12,146 bases of DNA from Phoronis ovalis (GCA_028565635.1 JAOXYB010029401.1:1-12146); one strand, 5' to 3'. Positions 1-9,180 are shown, counted from the stretch's first letter. Numbers and translations are program-made. Notes: generated from the sequence alone by a model not told the origin.

Positions 1-90
1 GTTGTTTGCAAAAAAAAACAACACGACATTTCATAGTAAAATGTCGTGTTGTTTTTGTCGAGTTGTTTGCAAAAAAAACAACAACACGAC
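1..90. repeat. Hairpin-forming inverted repeat with flanking direct repeat
   Basis: Two 18-base arms, 14-31 and 39-56, are perfect reverse complements around a 7-base loop (32-38). The core is AACAACACGACATTT and its complement. A direct repeat beginning GTTGTTTGCAAAAAAAA occurs at 1 and again at 62, each followed by an AACAACACGAC-type end; the second copy has one extra CAA. The same short motif is therefore present three times, twice forward and once inverted. This resembles the end of a small foldback or miniature inverted-repeat element, or a locally inverted microsatellite. The left side is cut by the window edge, so a full element cannot be defined. Confidence 0.7.
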
Positions 91-535
91 TGTCCTTCAG
101 GGCCCCCATAAAAAGGGCATGTTTGTCACCATCAGATGCACAAAATCAGGATGGCTTAACCTGCGCGGCAACATGTTTACTCCTTTACTTATCTGGTGAT
201 TTTTACCGGGTGAGGTCTGCCAAAGGGTCACTTTTAAAACCTATAAGTCTTTCAAGGAGTTCTTTTTTGAAGGCTATATATACGTTTAGGACTTTAGGCC
301 CGAGGGGGTACTCAAGGTTTTTTGACTACGGGGCTATTTTTAAAACCTATACGGTTCTCGCATGTGTCCTCCACAGGATACCTGGAAGGTAAAATTATGG
401 AATTGTCCCCCTTGGGCATGCATACACAATTTCTATTTATATCTGAGTGCTCCACCAGGGTTAAAACTGTTGCTTCGATGGGTTACCGTTACCTTCGTTC
501 ATCTTAGATCATAGAAGCTGGCGGAGTGTCATTCG
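91..535. other. Less AT-rich stretch, origin unknown, with a 14-bp direct repeat
   Basis: The base composition here is visibly richer in G and C than the DNA to its right, with short runs such as GGGCCCCC, CGAGGGGG and GTCCCCC. The 14-mer TTTTAAAACCTATA occurs at 232-245 and 338-351. Open frames cross the region (for example 6-392), but their translations show no domain, signal peptide or plausible codon pattern that I recognise. It could be a degraded dispersed repeat continuing from the hairpin at 1-90, or untranslated exon sequence. The sequence does not decide between these. Confidence 0.35.
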
Positions 536-1990
536 GCAATATAACTGTTGAAGAAAAACATGCCAATTTTGTACCATCATACAATTTATTTTCCGAAAGA
601 AATCACAACACGAAGTTAATCAATTCTCATCAGTGTTATTACATTATCAATATCCTGGAATATTTCGGTGCTTCTTCCACTATGCTAAACTCAAATTTCG
701 TCAAAGCGCCCACTCTCAATATATTGAAAAAAAATTATACTTACTATTATTTTACTATTCTCACAAATATCTGATAGATAAGCAGGTTTTTCTTCTGGAG
801 GCAAAAACATGTACATGTCATCTGAAATGTTGCAACCACTCACTCGTGTACTTCGACATAATATATTCCAACCATTTTATAAGCAAATGGAAAATAAATG
901 TTTATGGTAATAAAGGTACTATTTTCTTGAACAATTTTCAACTTCTTTGATTCATTCTATACTTTGCAGTATCGAAATAGAAGTTCTGGGGCAATATTCT
1001 AATCAAGGTACATGCTTCATTTCTAGCAATGAAATTAACAAAATTTATACTCGTTTAATTAGTACCCTAGAAAATTTACCAGCCTACAAAATAATAAATG
1101 GTGTTTTCTGTTCAAGAGGGGTTATGTTTTTTCACAAGAGCCCCTGGGCATTTAATTCAAATGACTGTCTTTGTCAACTGATATTTCTTTCTTCACGTAT
1201 AATTAAATAAACTCGATGTAACGAGGAATCATGCATGCATATAACTATTAGCAATTAATACTCGTTTGACTAAAAAATCTCAAAATTACGAAAATGTCTG
1301 ATAGTACACAACCTCTGAACGTTGATGAATCACACTGTTGATTCAGCATCAAACAGGATCGTCCGGCGTCGATCTAACACTTTTATATAGCACTTCTCCC
1401 TGGCTTACTTCGCACTAATTTTGTTATATTAATTTTATTTTCTGTAATATATTTTTGTACTGAACAATATCACAAAAAATTAGGTTTACTTTATAAATAC
1501 TCGTTTCAAATAATGGAATAACATGGTTCACTGAGTATGATCCGGGCGTACGATTCAGTTGAGATCGCTTTGGTATAATAAATTAAATATTGCATTCGAA
1601 ATTTTATTTAAATCACATATCTTCTATAAAACATGTTTTTAAATTTAGATAAAAAAGCTAATATCATAGTAATAGCGCCTGGGTTTTTTTTCTCAATAAT
1701 ATTGCTTTCAAAAAATAATACTGACAGATAAATCTATTTATAGATTTAAGATATGTCCGTTCTGAAAAGGAAACGCAGTTGCTACAGCAAATCTAGATAC
1801 ATATGTAAAGTTACTTATTATTTTTTGTGTCTATTTATCTCCTCTTATTTAATTGATAACTCTCATGGAATGTTATGAACGATTAAAAATACACATAAAA
1901 CAATTAAGAAAGAAATATCTCCTGTCTGCTGTGTGTCGCGGTATACTTAAATTTTCCAGTTTGCACATATGTTCGTTCATTTATCATACA
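536..1990. other. AT-rich noncoding stretch, nothing identified
   Basis: I see no supported gene, RNA or mobile element here. The open frames are short, rich in N, I, F, Y and K codons as expected of AT-rich random sequence, and lack domains. Minor patterns are three copies of ATACTCGTTT (1047, 1258, 1497) and a bulged 10-bp inverted repeat (1322-1352). A slightly GC-rich spot surrounds 1357-1374. None of these can be tied to a function. Confidence 0.5.
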
Positions 1991-2086
1991 ATGCATATAA
2001 TATTCATCTTCTTACTGCTAGCCAAGCCTATAAAAAGCGAGACGGAACAAGCACATCAGGATACTGATAACAATTCGCGTAATTAG
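1991..2086 (+). CDS. Weak candidate: 31-residue signal-peptide-like small ORF
   Basis: The ATG at 1991 has A at -3 and opens a 31-codon frame ending in TAG at 2084-2086. Residues 2-10 are a hydrophobic core (HIIFIFLLL), followed by AKPIKS and then a strongly hydrophilic, acidic tail (ETEQAHQDTDNNSRN). That is the shape of a secretory signal sequence with a short mature peptide. The codons after residue 10 look less AT-biased than the surroundings. The frame is open upstream to at least 1853, so this start is a choice based on the hydrophobic segment. A weak donor-like CGC|GTAATT near its end (exon end 2078, phase 1) could splice on to a later exon. No family is recognised. Hydrophobic runs are common by chance in AT-rich DNA, so this may not be a gene. 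It overlaps the TATA-like element at 2029 and the two readings compete. Confidence 0.15.
   Translation: MHIIFIFLLLAKPIKSETEQAHQDTDNNSRN
2029..2060 (+). promoter_or_regulatory. Possible TATA box plus initiator
   Basis: TATAAAAA at 2029-2036 sits in a GC-containing context (GCC just upstream, GCGAGACGG just downstream). A TCAGG at 2056-2060 puts a possible start A at 2058, 29 bases from the first T of the TATA box, close to the usual spacing and similar to the arthropod TCAGT initiator. If real, it would transcribe rightward over the small ORF at 2237. TATA-like words are frequent in DNA this AT-rich, so the spacing and flanks are the only support. Confidence 0.22.
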
Positions 2087-2236
2087 TTATAGTGACTCGA
2101 ACGTATATTCCCTTTAAGATTATTGCGCTTTTTCAATTTAAAACATTTACTTCTTTCATTGCAATTATGTTACAACAAAATAAAACAAGAAAATCTTATT
2201 ATGTAATAATATGAAAGCACCGAGATTGATTACGCA

Positions 2237-2344
2237 ATGGTTGTGTATATCGTGTTCTTTGTTATAACATGTTGTTGCGAAGGCACAACTGGTATTTATT
2301 TCCATACAGTACACCGGACAAGTATTTCACATCAAATCAACTAA
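2237..2344 (+). CDS. Weak candidate: small ORF or first exon with signal-peptide-like start
   Basis: The ATG at 2237 has G at -3 and G at +4, the same GCAATGG context as the bHLH start at 9983. The 35-codon frame begins MVVYIVFFVITCCCEGTTG, a hydrophobic 11-residue segment followed by three cysteines and a small polar stretch. This would suit a secretory signal. After about residue 18 the frame loses coding character and stops at 2342-2344, so a first exon spliced at ACTG|GTATTT (exon end 2291, phase 1) is more plausible than a complete protein. That donor is weak at +4 and +5. The ORF lies about 180 bases downstream of the possible core promoter at 2029-2060. No homologue is recognised; treat it as a hypothesis. 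Confidence 0.15.
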   Translation: MVVYIVFFVITCCCEGTTGIYFHTVHRTSISHQIN

Positions 2345-3728
2345 CTGTCATAACACTCAACTTAGAACTATACAAAGTAATCATTCTCAATATTTTTACT
2401 CCCTATACTGCATATTTTCTCATGACAAATCCTTCTGGAATTTGTTTTTTAAAATATTATTTCTATTTATTTTTTTATATTTTGATTACTGTGGTGTATT
2501 TTTGTTGCAAATAAAACAATGTCCCAGCGAAAAAATGGTTGATTTACATATTTACTATATTTCTGTCCAGACATTTGATAGTGTCATATATATTTGATCG
2601 TGAACTCCAGTAGAAACATATTTCTGGTGGAAAAATTGATGGATCTTATAAAGAATCACATCTTATTAATTAAAACATTAAGTATTTTTTTTTTAAATAT
2701 CTTGTTATTTTGTTTCGTGCATTTTCTTTAGAAAGTTCTTAATGCCATGGGGGTCACTTTATTAAAATCTCCTGTTTTAATTTGTTATGTTATGAGTGCG
2801 CCACACAAGGAAAACTGTTATCTGTTCACACATTTGGAATATCGATGATCGAGATATTATTTTTGTTAGCTTTTCCTACTTTTTACATACGGCACTGTAT
2901 AATATGATTAATTTCTGTAACGTGTGCGTGTCGATGTTAATTAGAAAAGCTTAAGATTAAATTTCTCGATCCATGGTAGTGATAATTATTAAACCAAATT
3001 AATTAATTTACCTACTAACATGAATCTAATAGGTGGAGCTTTTAAGATTGATTTATATTTCAAACGATCCCTGTTTACCGTTAGTTGGTACTCGGCTGGT
3101 TTCGTTTATTTCCGACGCTTAAAAAATGGTAAAAAAATAATGCACTACGATCGATACGAAGTAGGGCAACTAAAGGTTTAAAAAAACACACACACACAAG
3201 ATCCTTGACACTCGTAAGATAATTTTTATGTATTTAAATAAATGCGTAATCATGCACTAATGATAAATTTGAACCTTTAAATCTTTTTACAGTATCGGTG
3301 GATTAGTTTGACCAACCATAACTGCTCGAATAATTTATAATCTTTGATTAAAGAGGTTGTCAAGCAAGAAATTTTGCGCATTAATAAAACAAATGGTGGG
3401 CAGCCGGTAGAAAAATAACAATTAGATTGAAAATTAAGTAGAAAAATCTGGGGTAATTTTTCAAATCATAATTCAATGGCCATAATTATCAATGAAATAC
3501 CTCACATGCGAATTTAGGCATAAACGTTAATTAATATTGAACTTTTGATGTGTTCGTAGGAATTAAAATACCTGAGTTTGATTTTGCATAGTAAATATTC
3601 TAAACGATAAAAAAAATATCATTTATACTGTCACCTTTATACTACAGATTTGCCTTGCTTAATACGTAAATTTATATATGAAAGATCTCTTGAGGTTAAT
3701 TTCAAAAATTAGAATATTAACTATAATT
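2345..3728. other. AT-rich noncoding stretch, nothing identified
   Basis: No open frame has a recognisable domain. The sequence contains a short (CA)6 run at 3187-3198 and an acceptor-like CTTTTTACAG ending at 3292, with an upstream CTAAT branch-point-like word. All three frames after that acceptor close within about 16 codons, so I do not call an exon. If the small secreted-peptide model is right, this stretch would be its intron. Confidence 0.4.
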
Positions 3729-3751
3729 TTGGGAATATTATATAATGCCAC
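3729..3751. repeat. 23-bp perfect direct repeat, left copy
   Basis: The 23 bases starting TTGGGAATATTATATAATGC occur here and again at 4861-4883 in the same orientation, 1132 bases apart, and the similarity stops abruptly on both sides. The repeat contains the 10-bp palindrome ATTATATAAT. The match is too long and too GC-containing to be likely by chance, so the copies probably share ancestry. Confidence 0.8.
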
Positions 3752-3820
3752 TTTGGGGATGTCTGTGTGTGTAATCATTGGACTAGGAGTACGATGTGTA
3801 CAGTATTTTCTCTGCTACAG

Positions 3821-3911
3821 ATGTCAGTGCAGCCACGACCTGTACTCCGTGTCCACCACCTGTGGTGAGGCGAAGTATTGCGTTGGATTAAAACAGATGA
3901 TCAAATCATAA
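3821..3911 (+). CDS. Candidate exon of an unidentified, possibly secreted cysteine-containing protein
   Basis: A pyrimidine-rich acceptor (TTTTCTCTGCTACAG, AG at 3819-3820) is followed by a sharp rise in GC; I count 30 of 50 bases as G or C in 3821-3870, against a strongly AT-rich background. Two frames look coding. Frame one (entering with one base of a codon) reads CQCSHDLYSVSTTCGEAKYC and then VGLKQMIKS, stopping at 3909-3911; its cysteine spacing is loosely like a Ly6/three-finger fragment. Frame two (needing one base from the previous exon) reads VSAATTCTPCPPPVVRRSI and then ALD, stopping at 3889-3891. An alternative is a 44-base internal exon ending at TGTG|GTGAGG (3864|3865), phase 0 in frame two. 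AATAAA at 4013 would suit a terminal exon. No family can be assigned, and the strand is inferred only from the acceptor. Confidence 0.28.
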
Positions 3912-4012
3912 ATCATTCGCGTATCGAAACATAACCTTACTCTCGTAACGGGTGAAGTGTCACTTTTTAAACTGAACATCAGTGGCACTCAAAATTTCCT
4001 GCCACGTGCGTC

Positions 4013-4018
4013 AATAAA
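4013..4018 (+). terminator. Candidate poly(A) signal
   Basis: AATAAA lies about 100 bases after the stop of the candidate exon at 3821-3911, a usual 3' UTR distance. The hexamer is common in AT-rich DNA, so its value comes only from this position. Confidence 0.25.
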
Positions 4019-4445
4019 AGCTATAAACATGAAATATTGGGTATTTTAATTTTTAAACTATTAAATAGCAAGAACTGGAATTATTTTCAATGCAAACAGT
4101 TTCAAAGTTTAAACAATTTTTTCCAGATTTTAATCATTTCCTATAATTTAAACGCATCCATTGTCAATGTCTCCATAGTTTCAACAAATTCCCAAATTTC
4201 CATTTTTTGAAAATTTAGAAGGTTTGTGGCATTATTTATATGTGTGTTATTATAATTATTATGTGTTTTATGAACAACGTAATGAGTGTTCTAAAAAGGG
4301 TTAAATTCCACTTGTATCCCCTTTCATAGATGTGCTTACTACAAAATTATAGCCTGTTAAAAATTCGTCCGAAATTCCAATATATTTTTACATTTTTAAA
4401 GTTTCTCAAAATTCGTACACTCTCACAGATTGAAAAAAAAATTAC
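4019..4445. other. AT-rich noncoding stretch
   Basis: No open frame, RNA-like fold or repeat that I can support is visible between the candidate poly(A) signal and the inverted repeat at 4446-4511. The sequence is dominated by A and T runs. Confidence 0.5.
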
Positions 4446-4511
4446 TTTACTAATTTGAGAATATTTACAATCAATGATGATGATTATACTTTTATTAGTA
4501 AATTCTCAAAT
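4446..4511. repeat. Paired inverted repeats in interleaved order
   Basis: TTTACTAAT (4446-4454) is the complement of ATTAGTAAA (4494-4502), and ATTTGAGAAT (4453-4462) is the complement of ATTCTCAAAT (4502-4511). The pairs occur in the order X, Y, X', Y' rather than nested, so the two stems could not form as one simple hairpin. Alternatively, Y extends into a 14-bp stem with a 2-base bulge (4453-4468 with 4498-4511) around a 29-base loop. All segments are AT-rich and the function is unknown. Confidence 0.5.
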
Positions 4512-4860
4512 GTATGTATTATCTAAATATTTCTGCTATTCTTTTATTCGAATTTAAATTTATTTCCTTGGGAAAAACAAGGTTTGATCCAGACTGTACT
4601 TGCCAAATAGTGTACACAGTTGGATAATAATTTAACACCTCACACCAGGTGCGTTAGTGGTATTCGGCTGTTGATTTACCTTCCACTCGTGCATATCATT
4701 TCTACGGGTGGAATATAACCTGCATAAAGTATATAGTAAATCTTTTTTACCGTTGTTACAACGCTCTACTGCAATTTTTTTTCGTTGTTACTTTTGAAAT
4801 TCTAAACTATATTTATCACGTAGCCTGATTTAAATTTTAAAATTAATATGCAAATACTGG

Positions 4861-4883
4861 TTGGGAATATTATATAATGCCAC
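4861..4883. repeat. 23-bp perfect direct repeat, right copy
   Basis: This is identical over 23 bases to 3729-3751 and in the same orientation. With that copy it brackets a 1.1-kb segment containing the candidate exon at 3821-3911. The flanking bases differ on both sides. Confidence 0.8.
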
Positions 4884-7454
4884 ACTATTGCGAACCAGTG
4901 TTCGGAAAAACCTTTATTGGCCGAGTCCGACATGCATATTTATTTGCAATTAATTCGATAATAAGCGAATGGATGTTTTAGTATTTGTAATCTGTTTTAT
5001 TTTAATTTAATGTTTAAGACATTTTAGCGCAATCGCCTACGTCTGCGTGGAATAAAAAAATTGAGCATTTCCATATTTCGTTTTCCCATTAAATTCATTA
5101 TAGAAGGATGAAATTGAGAAAATAAAATTACCTCTTCACGAAAAATTTGAGTATCAAATAGGTATATAAGCACTGAATTTCACGAGTTTAATAACTATCA
5201 TCTTTAATATAACGTATCACGCTTGATGAGAAATCCTATTAAAGTATCGCTAAACAAAATCTTTATTTCACAAATCACAAAAAGGATCGGCAATCACGGG
5301 TCACGAAAATATGCGTTTCCCCGCTGCACTTATCTCCGGGGGTATCGACATTATTTTTGGGTTATAGCTCTTATTCGAATTTAAATATTATGTAATATGT
5401 ATGTTCGTAGAGATCTTTTCTAGGAGTGGGTCTCGACTGATATCGTTAGATTTCGGACTTTACGTATTTCATATATATGAGTGTTAGCAAGTGGGATCGT
5501 GATGTACAAATCGAAGGCGTTTTGCAATTGGGTACTGTTTAAAGGTACTAATAGTATTAATTTAAATACAAAAAAAATAATACATTGAATTTAAATTAAG
5601 TATTTGGATATCAGGTATATATTATGATAGTAATGATACTTTTGAACTTTTGTTCACCCTTCGAGCCATTCATTCAAAAGACAATAACCACATAAAAACT
5701 TGGTTTTAATTGTTTAACTCTGTGATTTGCTGAGTCATGTAGTTCACTGGTTATTTACCCTAAAGTTCAAACTAATATCTCAACCATCTTTAGAACATCT
5801 GCATGTTACCAAATCATTAAAAAGATATCATAATATTCGACCAATGATTCCAAGACTCAACCGTATTTGAATTGTGTCAATCTTTCCCTTATTTCAAAAA
5901 CAAATGTACGTGTCAGAATTTTTTGCAATCTTTATATACCTGAAAGTTTTGTATCATGGACCATTTCAAATCTCATTAACAATAAATTAAACTCATAGAA
6001 TCTTAACCACTACGAACAGCGAAAAATCCAATCTGCCCAAACTCGAAAAATTACTTTATATCTTATTTCATTTCTGCGTATAAGAAGTTTTCATGTGAAA
6101 TATTTAACAGAGTTTCAAAAACAATCTCGCTAAGTTTAAAAAAAATAGCCATCCAAATTTCATTAAATTCACAGCATAGCTCACTGGCGGCGAAGCCCAT
6201 ATAATGGCATACTTACGATAATTCTGCCAAATATACATTTTCACCTTAGTGCTTTTTTGTTTTCTTATTTTACCATTACAAAGTCCCATGAGGTTTTGTA
6301 CACGGCCGTTAATAAGCAAATGTCACTCTCTCCGTAGATTTCACCACCAGTGAGGTATGTGCGTGTGAATTTTATGAAATTTTGGATCGCTATTAATTTT
6401 ATTTCAAAAATGTCTGACAACATTGTTTTTGATATCTAGTGTAACATTTTACCCAAAATTACGTACGATTAAACTTATAAAACATACACATTTTTAATTT
6501 CTACACTTGCTAATATGTGAATGCCTTTAATAATAAAAATATCACACAAATGAACACAATCTAAAACAAAAAAAATATTACTGAAAACCGAATATACTCG
6601 TCCACAGCAAAACAAAGAAAAGTATAATGTTATTTTATAAAAAGCGGAAATGTGCACAATTAAAAAAAGTTGGTCGCATAAAACATTTTGCTCCAACAGT
6701 TTCATTTAATTAAAATCGTATCAGACTTTCCATACGCGAATCCCAGCTCACTCGCCGTTAACAGATACGCATACTCATTTCTTGCGAAGGGTCAAATGTT
6801 CGTGTGGTGCGAATATACTGTCTGTGTGCGGTGGGAACTGGTAATGGCATGGAATCAAATGATAGAGGGAGAGAGTTATAATATTTTACAGTTATGTACC
6901 CCTAGTACGTGCGTGTCGTAAAAGCATTTTTTATAAACGTCATTTTTAACAATTTTTTGCGTACGTAAATTTCCCACGTAAATCACTGACTTCTTTTTTA
7001 TATATTCACGATTCGCGTAAAATGCTTTCAAAAAAGTCTTATAAACACAAACTCACGGAAATGCTGTAACAAGAAGCATTAATCCGAACTGGGTGTATAA
7101 TTACATACGGAAATGAACCAAATCATTAGAAAATTATGTGCATTTTGGTTCTTTAATCTATCCACAAATGTTCAGATACCTGTCATATACCAGCTGTTCA
7201 AAATTTTCTAATAAGGCATTTTCGTTAACATTTATAAGCGATAACTTTCGAATCATTTTGTGAAATGTTTTTATTGGTAAATTGTCAAAACACTTTTTTT
7301 ACTGCTAACATATCTTTGTGATCATCCCCATTAATTATAGAGGATCAAGGAAAATTAATTGTCTGTCATTAAAATATTAGCACCTTTTATGTGGTTGATT
7401 TCAATGTATAGAGGAAATACTTTTTAATATTGTTTTGCTGATTTGCCTTTTGTT
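4884..7454. other. AT-rich noncoding stretch, nothing identified
   Basis: No gene can be supported here. The listed open frames (for example 6104-6319 and 6475-6705 on the minus strand, 6688-6921 on the plus strand) have no recognisable domain and lack convincing exon borders. Two short spots are richer in GC, around 5285-5350 and 6725-6860, and could be conserved elements or old repeats. No tRNA, rRNA or transposase signature was seen on either strand. Confidence 0.5.
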
Positions 7455-7478
7455 TCTCTCTCTCTCTCTCTCTCTCTC
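7455..7478. repeat. (TC)12 microsatellite
   Basis: Twelve uninterrupted TC dinucleotides are directly visible. Such perfect runs are usually length-variable between individuals. Confidence 0.95.
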
Positions 7479-7544
7479 GGAAATATTGTCCTCGAAATAT
7501 GTTAAATGTTAAAAAAAAAATTCAATACTTTTATTTTTGAACAG

Positions 7545-7975
7545 TCATGAAGTAGTGGCACCCTGTTTTAAAATGAAGGACGCGCGAGAAAATTTGCAAC
7601 TGATTGCCAAATAAACTCCTCCTTTGATCCTCGAACACACTAACAATTTTAGGGAGAAAGTGCGCTGTCCGTCTGTGCTGGAATTTGCCAACGTGATGTG
7701 CCAATTTGCCATCCGGACTGTCAAATACATATCTAGCTAAATACAACCAAAATTTTAAAAAAATCTACCACAATGGGTGTGTGTGTGTATATTTGGGTCC
7801 ACGCGGTCTCTTCGATCGGGATCCTTCGTTCTCAGTACGCTACCTGACCGGCGGCCTGATCTGATTCAGGGTATGCCAGTAGCCTACCCATGTCTCGATG
7901 CTTGTACTCGGGATAGTATGTTCTGGATGGGGAGTTGGAGAATGTATTTTTTGATAATGTATTCATAAATGCTTA
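7545..7975. other. GC-elevated island, possibly exonic or an old repeat
   Basis: The composition changes from the AT-rich flank at about 7545 and returns to it at about 7975. The island contains GC-rich words such as GACGCGCGAG, TCCGGACTG and ACCGGCGGCC. On the minus strand a frame from 7746 to 7531 is open for 71 codons and ends close to an AATAAA-like sequence (complement of 7532-7537), as a terminal exon might. A second minus frame (7730-7545) and a plus frame (7777-7968) are also open, and none translates to a family I recognise. TGGCAAATT occurs twice on the minus strand. It may be a terminal exon of a minus-strand gene, a noncoding RNA exon or a degraded mobile element. Confidence 0.35.
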
Positions 7976-8330
7976 GGACAGTTAACATGTTTTATTTGAT
8001 ACTGCTCGTGGCGGCTACTCAAAAAATACGTGTTGTTTATAATAAGGCATTTTACCGGGGCAGTTAATAAAATATGCTGTTGATTTTTTTAAATTCTTAA
8101 ATATGTTTTTACATCAACGTTTTAAATTAATAAGATGTGATTTGTTTATAAAATGTGCTTTATCGGTAATTGTTTCGCTAAAAATATGTTTCTTTATTAG
8201 ATTTCTCTATCCAGTACAAGTGGATAATTAGTCTCTAACACAGACTATATATCTTATAAATATACTAAATAAATTGTTTTAAACTATAAATTAGAAAAAG
8301 TCAAAAATTTGTTTTAAAATTAATAGTGCA
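7976..8330. other. AT-rich noncoding stretch
   Basis: Nothing supportable is visible beyond AT-rich sequence. A 13-base word, AATAAGGCATTTT, at 8041-8053 also occurs at 7210-7222. Its significance is unknown. Confidence 0.45.
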
Positions 8331-8405
8331 TATTATTATCAGATGTATATTATTATCATATTATTATCCCTTGTTACATATAGGGATAGAAATTTATATA
8401 GGGAT
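8331..8405. repeat. Short imperfect repeats (TATTATTATC, ATATAGGGAT)
   Basis: TATTATTATC occurs at 8331-8340, 8348-8357 and 8359-8368, followed by two copies of ATATAGGGAT at 8378-8387 and 8396-8405. This looks like a decayed trinucleotide microsatellite with local duplication rather than a designed array. Confidence 0.6.
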
Positions 8406-9121
8406 TTAAACTCAATTTTTAACAAAAAGGAATTTAAAAATGCAACAAGGGTACATCACAGCAATCAAAATAATTTTAAAAAATAATTTAAACATACAGA
8501 ACCCGGGATCCAGAAGAAATTGAGCAAGTCTGGTTAGTTGCTTGCTTGTTGACATATTAATGCTTTGTTGCAAGAGGTTCTCCCTAAAATGTTCCACAAC
8601 ATATCGTAATGTTTGGTGGCTGGTATAAATTACCGTATCATTTGTTACATTTATATTTTCTTAACTACTGTGATCTATGAGCGGAACTTGATTACTGTTT
8701 CAACTTGAGAATGCAGTCTTAGGATTATTTAACATCACTTGGTGCGTCAGGCGTGAGAATTTTGAAATCAAATTGGAAGCATTGAAACAAAGTTCCCTGC
8801 AAAGTCATTTGTTCAGTAAGTTTAAACACCAATTGAAGGTTTAGGGACTTCGGAGTTTTGCCCCTGATTTGTCCATTAGTTTATTAGCATGCATGTATGC
8901 CTCAGGGTGGTTTGCTGATAAAGTAAAAACCCGTCGTTGTTAGTTACTTCTTGCTGATTACTTCATTTCCCGTGGGGCTTGCTTGAACGCACTGATTACG
9001 AGTACTCTGTGTAGCACTAGGAGAAAAAAGCACATTCTATTTCTCTCACAGCAACCCCATGTCTACGCCCCGGTGGCAGTGCCCCAGTTATTAAACTATT
9101 TGTTTCCTTATAAGCAAAATA
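8406..9121. other. Upstream flank of the bHLH gene, no gene seen
   Basis: The frames at 8412-8597 (minus) and 8983-9195 (plus) carry no recognisable domain. From about 8850 onward the base composition becomes less AT-rich. An exon-like 36-base stretch (9051-9086, after a TTTCTCTCACAG-type acceptor) stands out but has no further support. The region may contain promoter sequence or a noncoding first exon of the downstream gene; no transcription start can be fixed. Confidence 0.35.
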
Positions 9122-9180
9122 CATTTGCAAGTGACACAATTATCTCATGTAATGAAGCTTACAGGTGCTGTTTGCACTTG
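9122..9180 (+). promoter_or_regulatory. E-box cluster upstream of the bHLH gene
   Basis: Four CANNTG words lie within 59 bases: CATTTG 9122-9127, CAAGTG 9128-9133, CAGGTG 9162-9167 and CACTTG 9175-9180. Random sequence would give about one per 256 bases. CAAGTG and CACTTG form an inverted pair, and CAGGTG is the high-affinity type bound by E-protein heterodimers and Snail-like repressors. The cluster is about 800 bases before the start codon of a gene whose own product should bind E-boxes, which suggests auto- or cross-regulation. That is inference from position and motif only. Confidence 0.35.

Noticed and set aside
6-392. 128-codon open frame at the left edge
   Set aside because: It runs through the hairpin repeat and has no domain, no plausible start and no coding-like composition pattern.
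1322-1352. Inverted repeat TTGATG/CATCAA with GATTC/GAATC
   Set aside because: The stem is 10 bp with a 3-base bulge, which is within chance expectation for the window.
1047-1506. ATACTCGTTT three times in 460 bases
   Set aside because: The word is only 10 bases and AT-rich, the spacing is irregular, and the flanks are not shared.
3281-3292. Strong acceptor-like CTTTTTACAG with upstream CTAAT
   Set aside because: All frames after it close within about 16 codons and the composition does not change, so no coding exon is supported.
4581-4590. GGTTTGATCC resembling a tRNA B box
   Set aside because: No A box, acceptor stem or cloverleaf pairing is found around it.
5162-5169. TATATAAG as a possible TATA box
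   Set aside because: It has no initiator at the right spacing and no downstream coding sequence.
6688-6921. 77-codon plus-strand open frame in a slightly GC-richer spot
   Set aside because: There is no domain, no convincing splice borders and no neighbouring gene to join.
7210-8053. AATAAGGCATTTT at 7210 and 8041
   Set aside because: The 13-base match has no shared flanks and is weak evidence of a repeat family.
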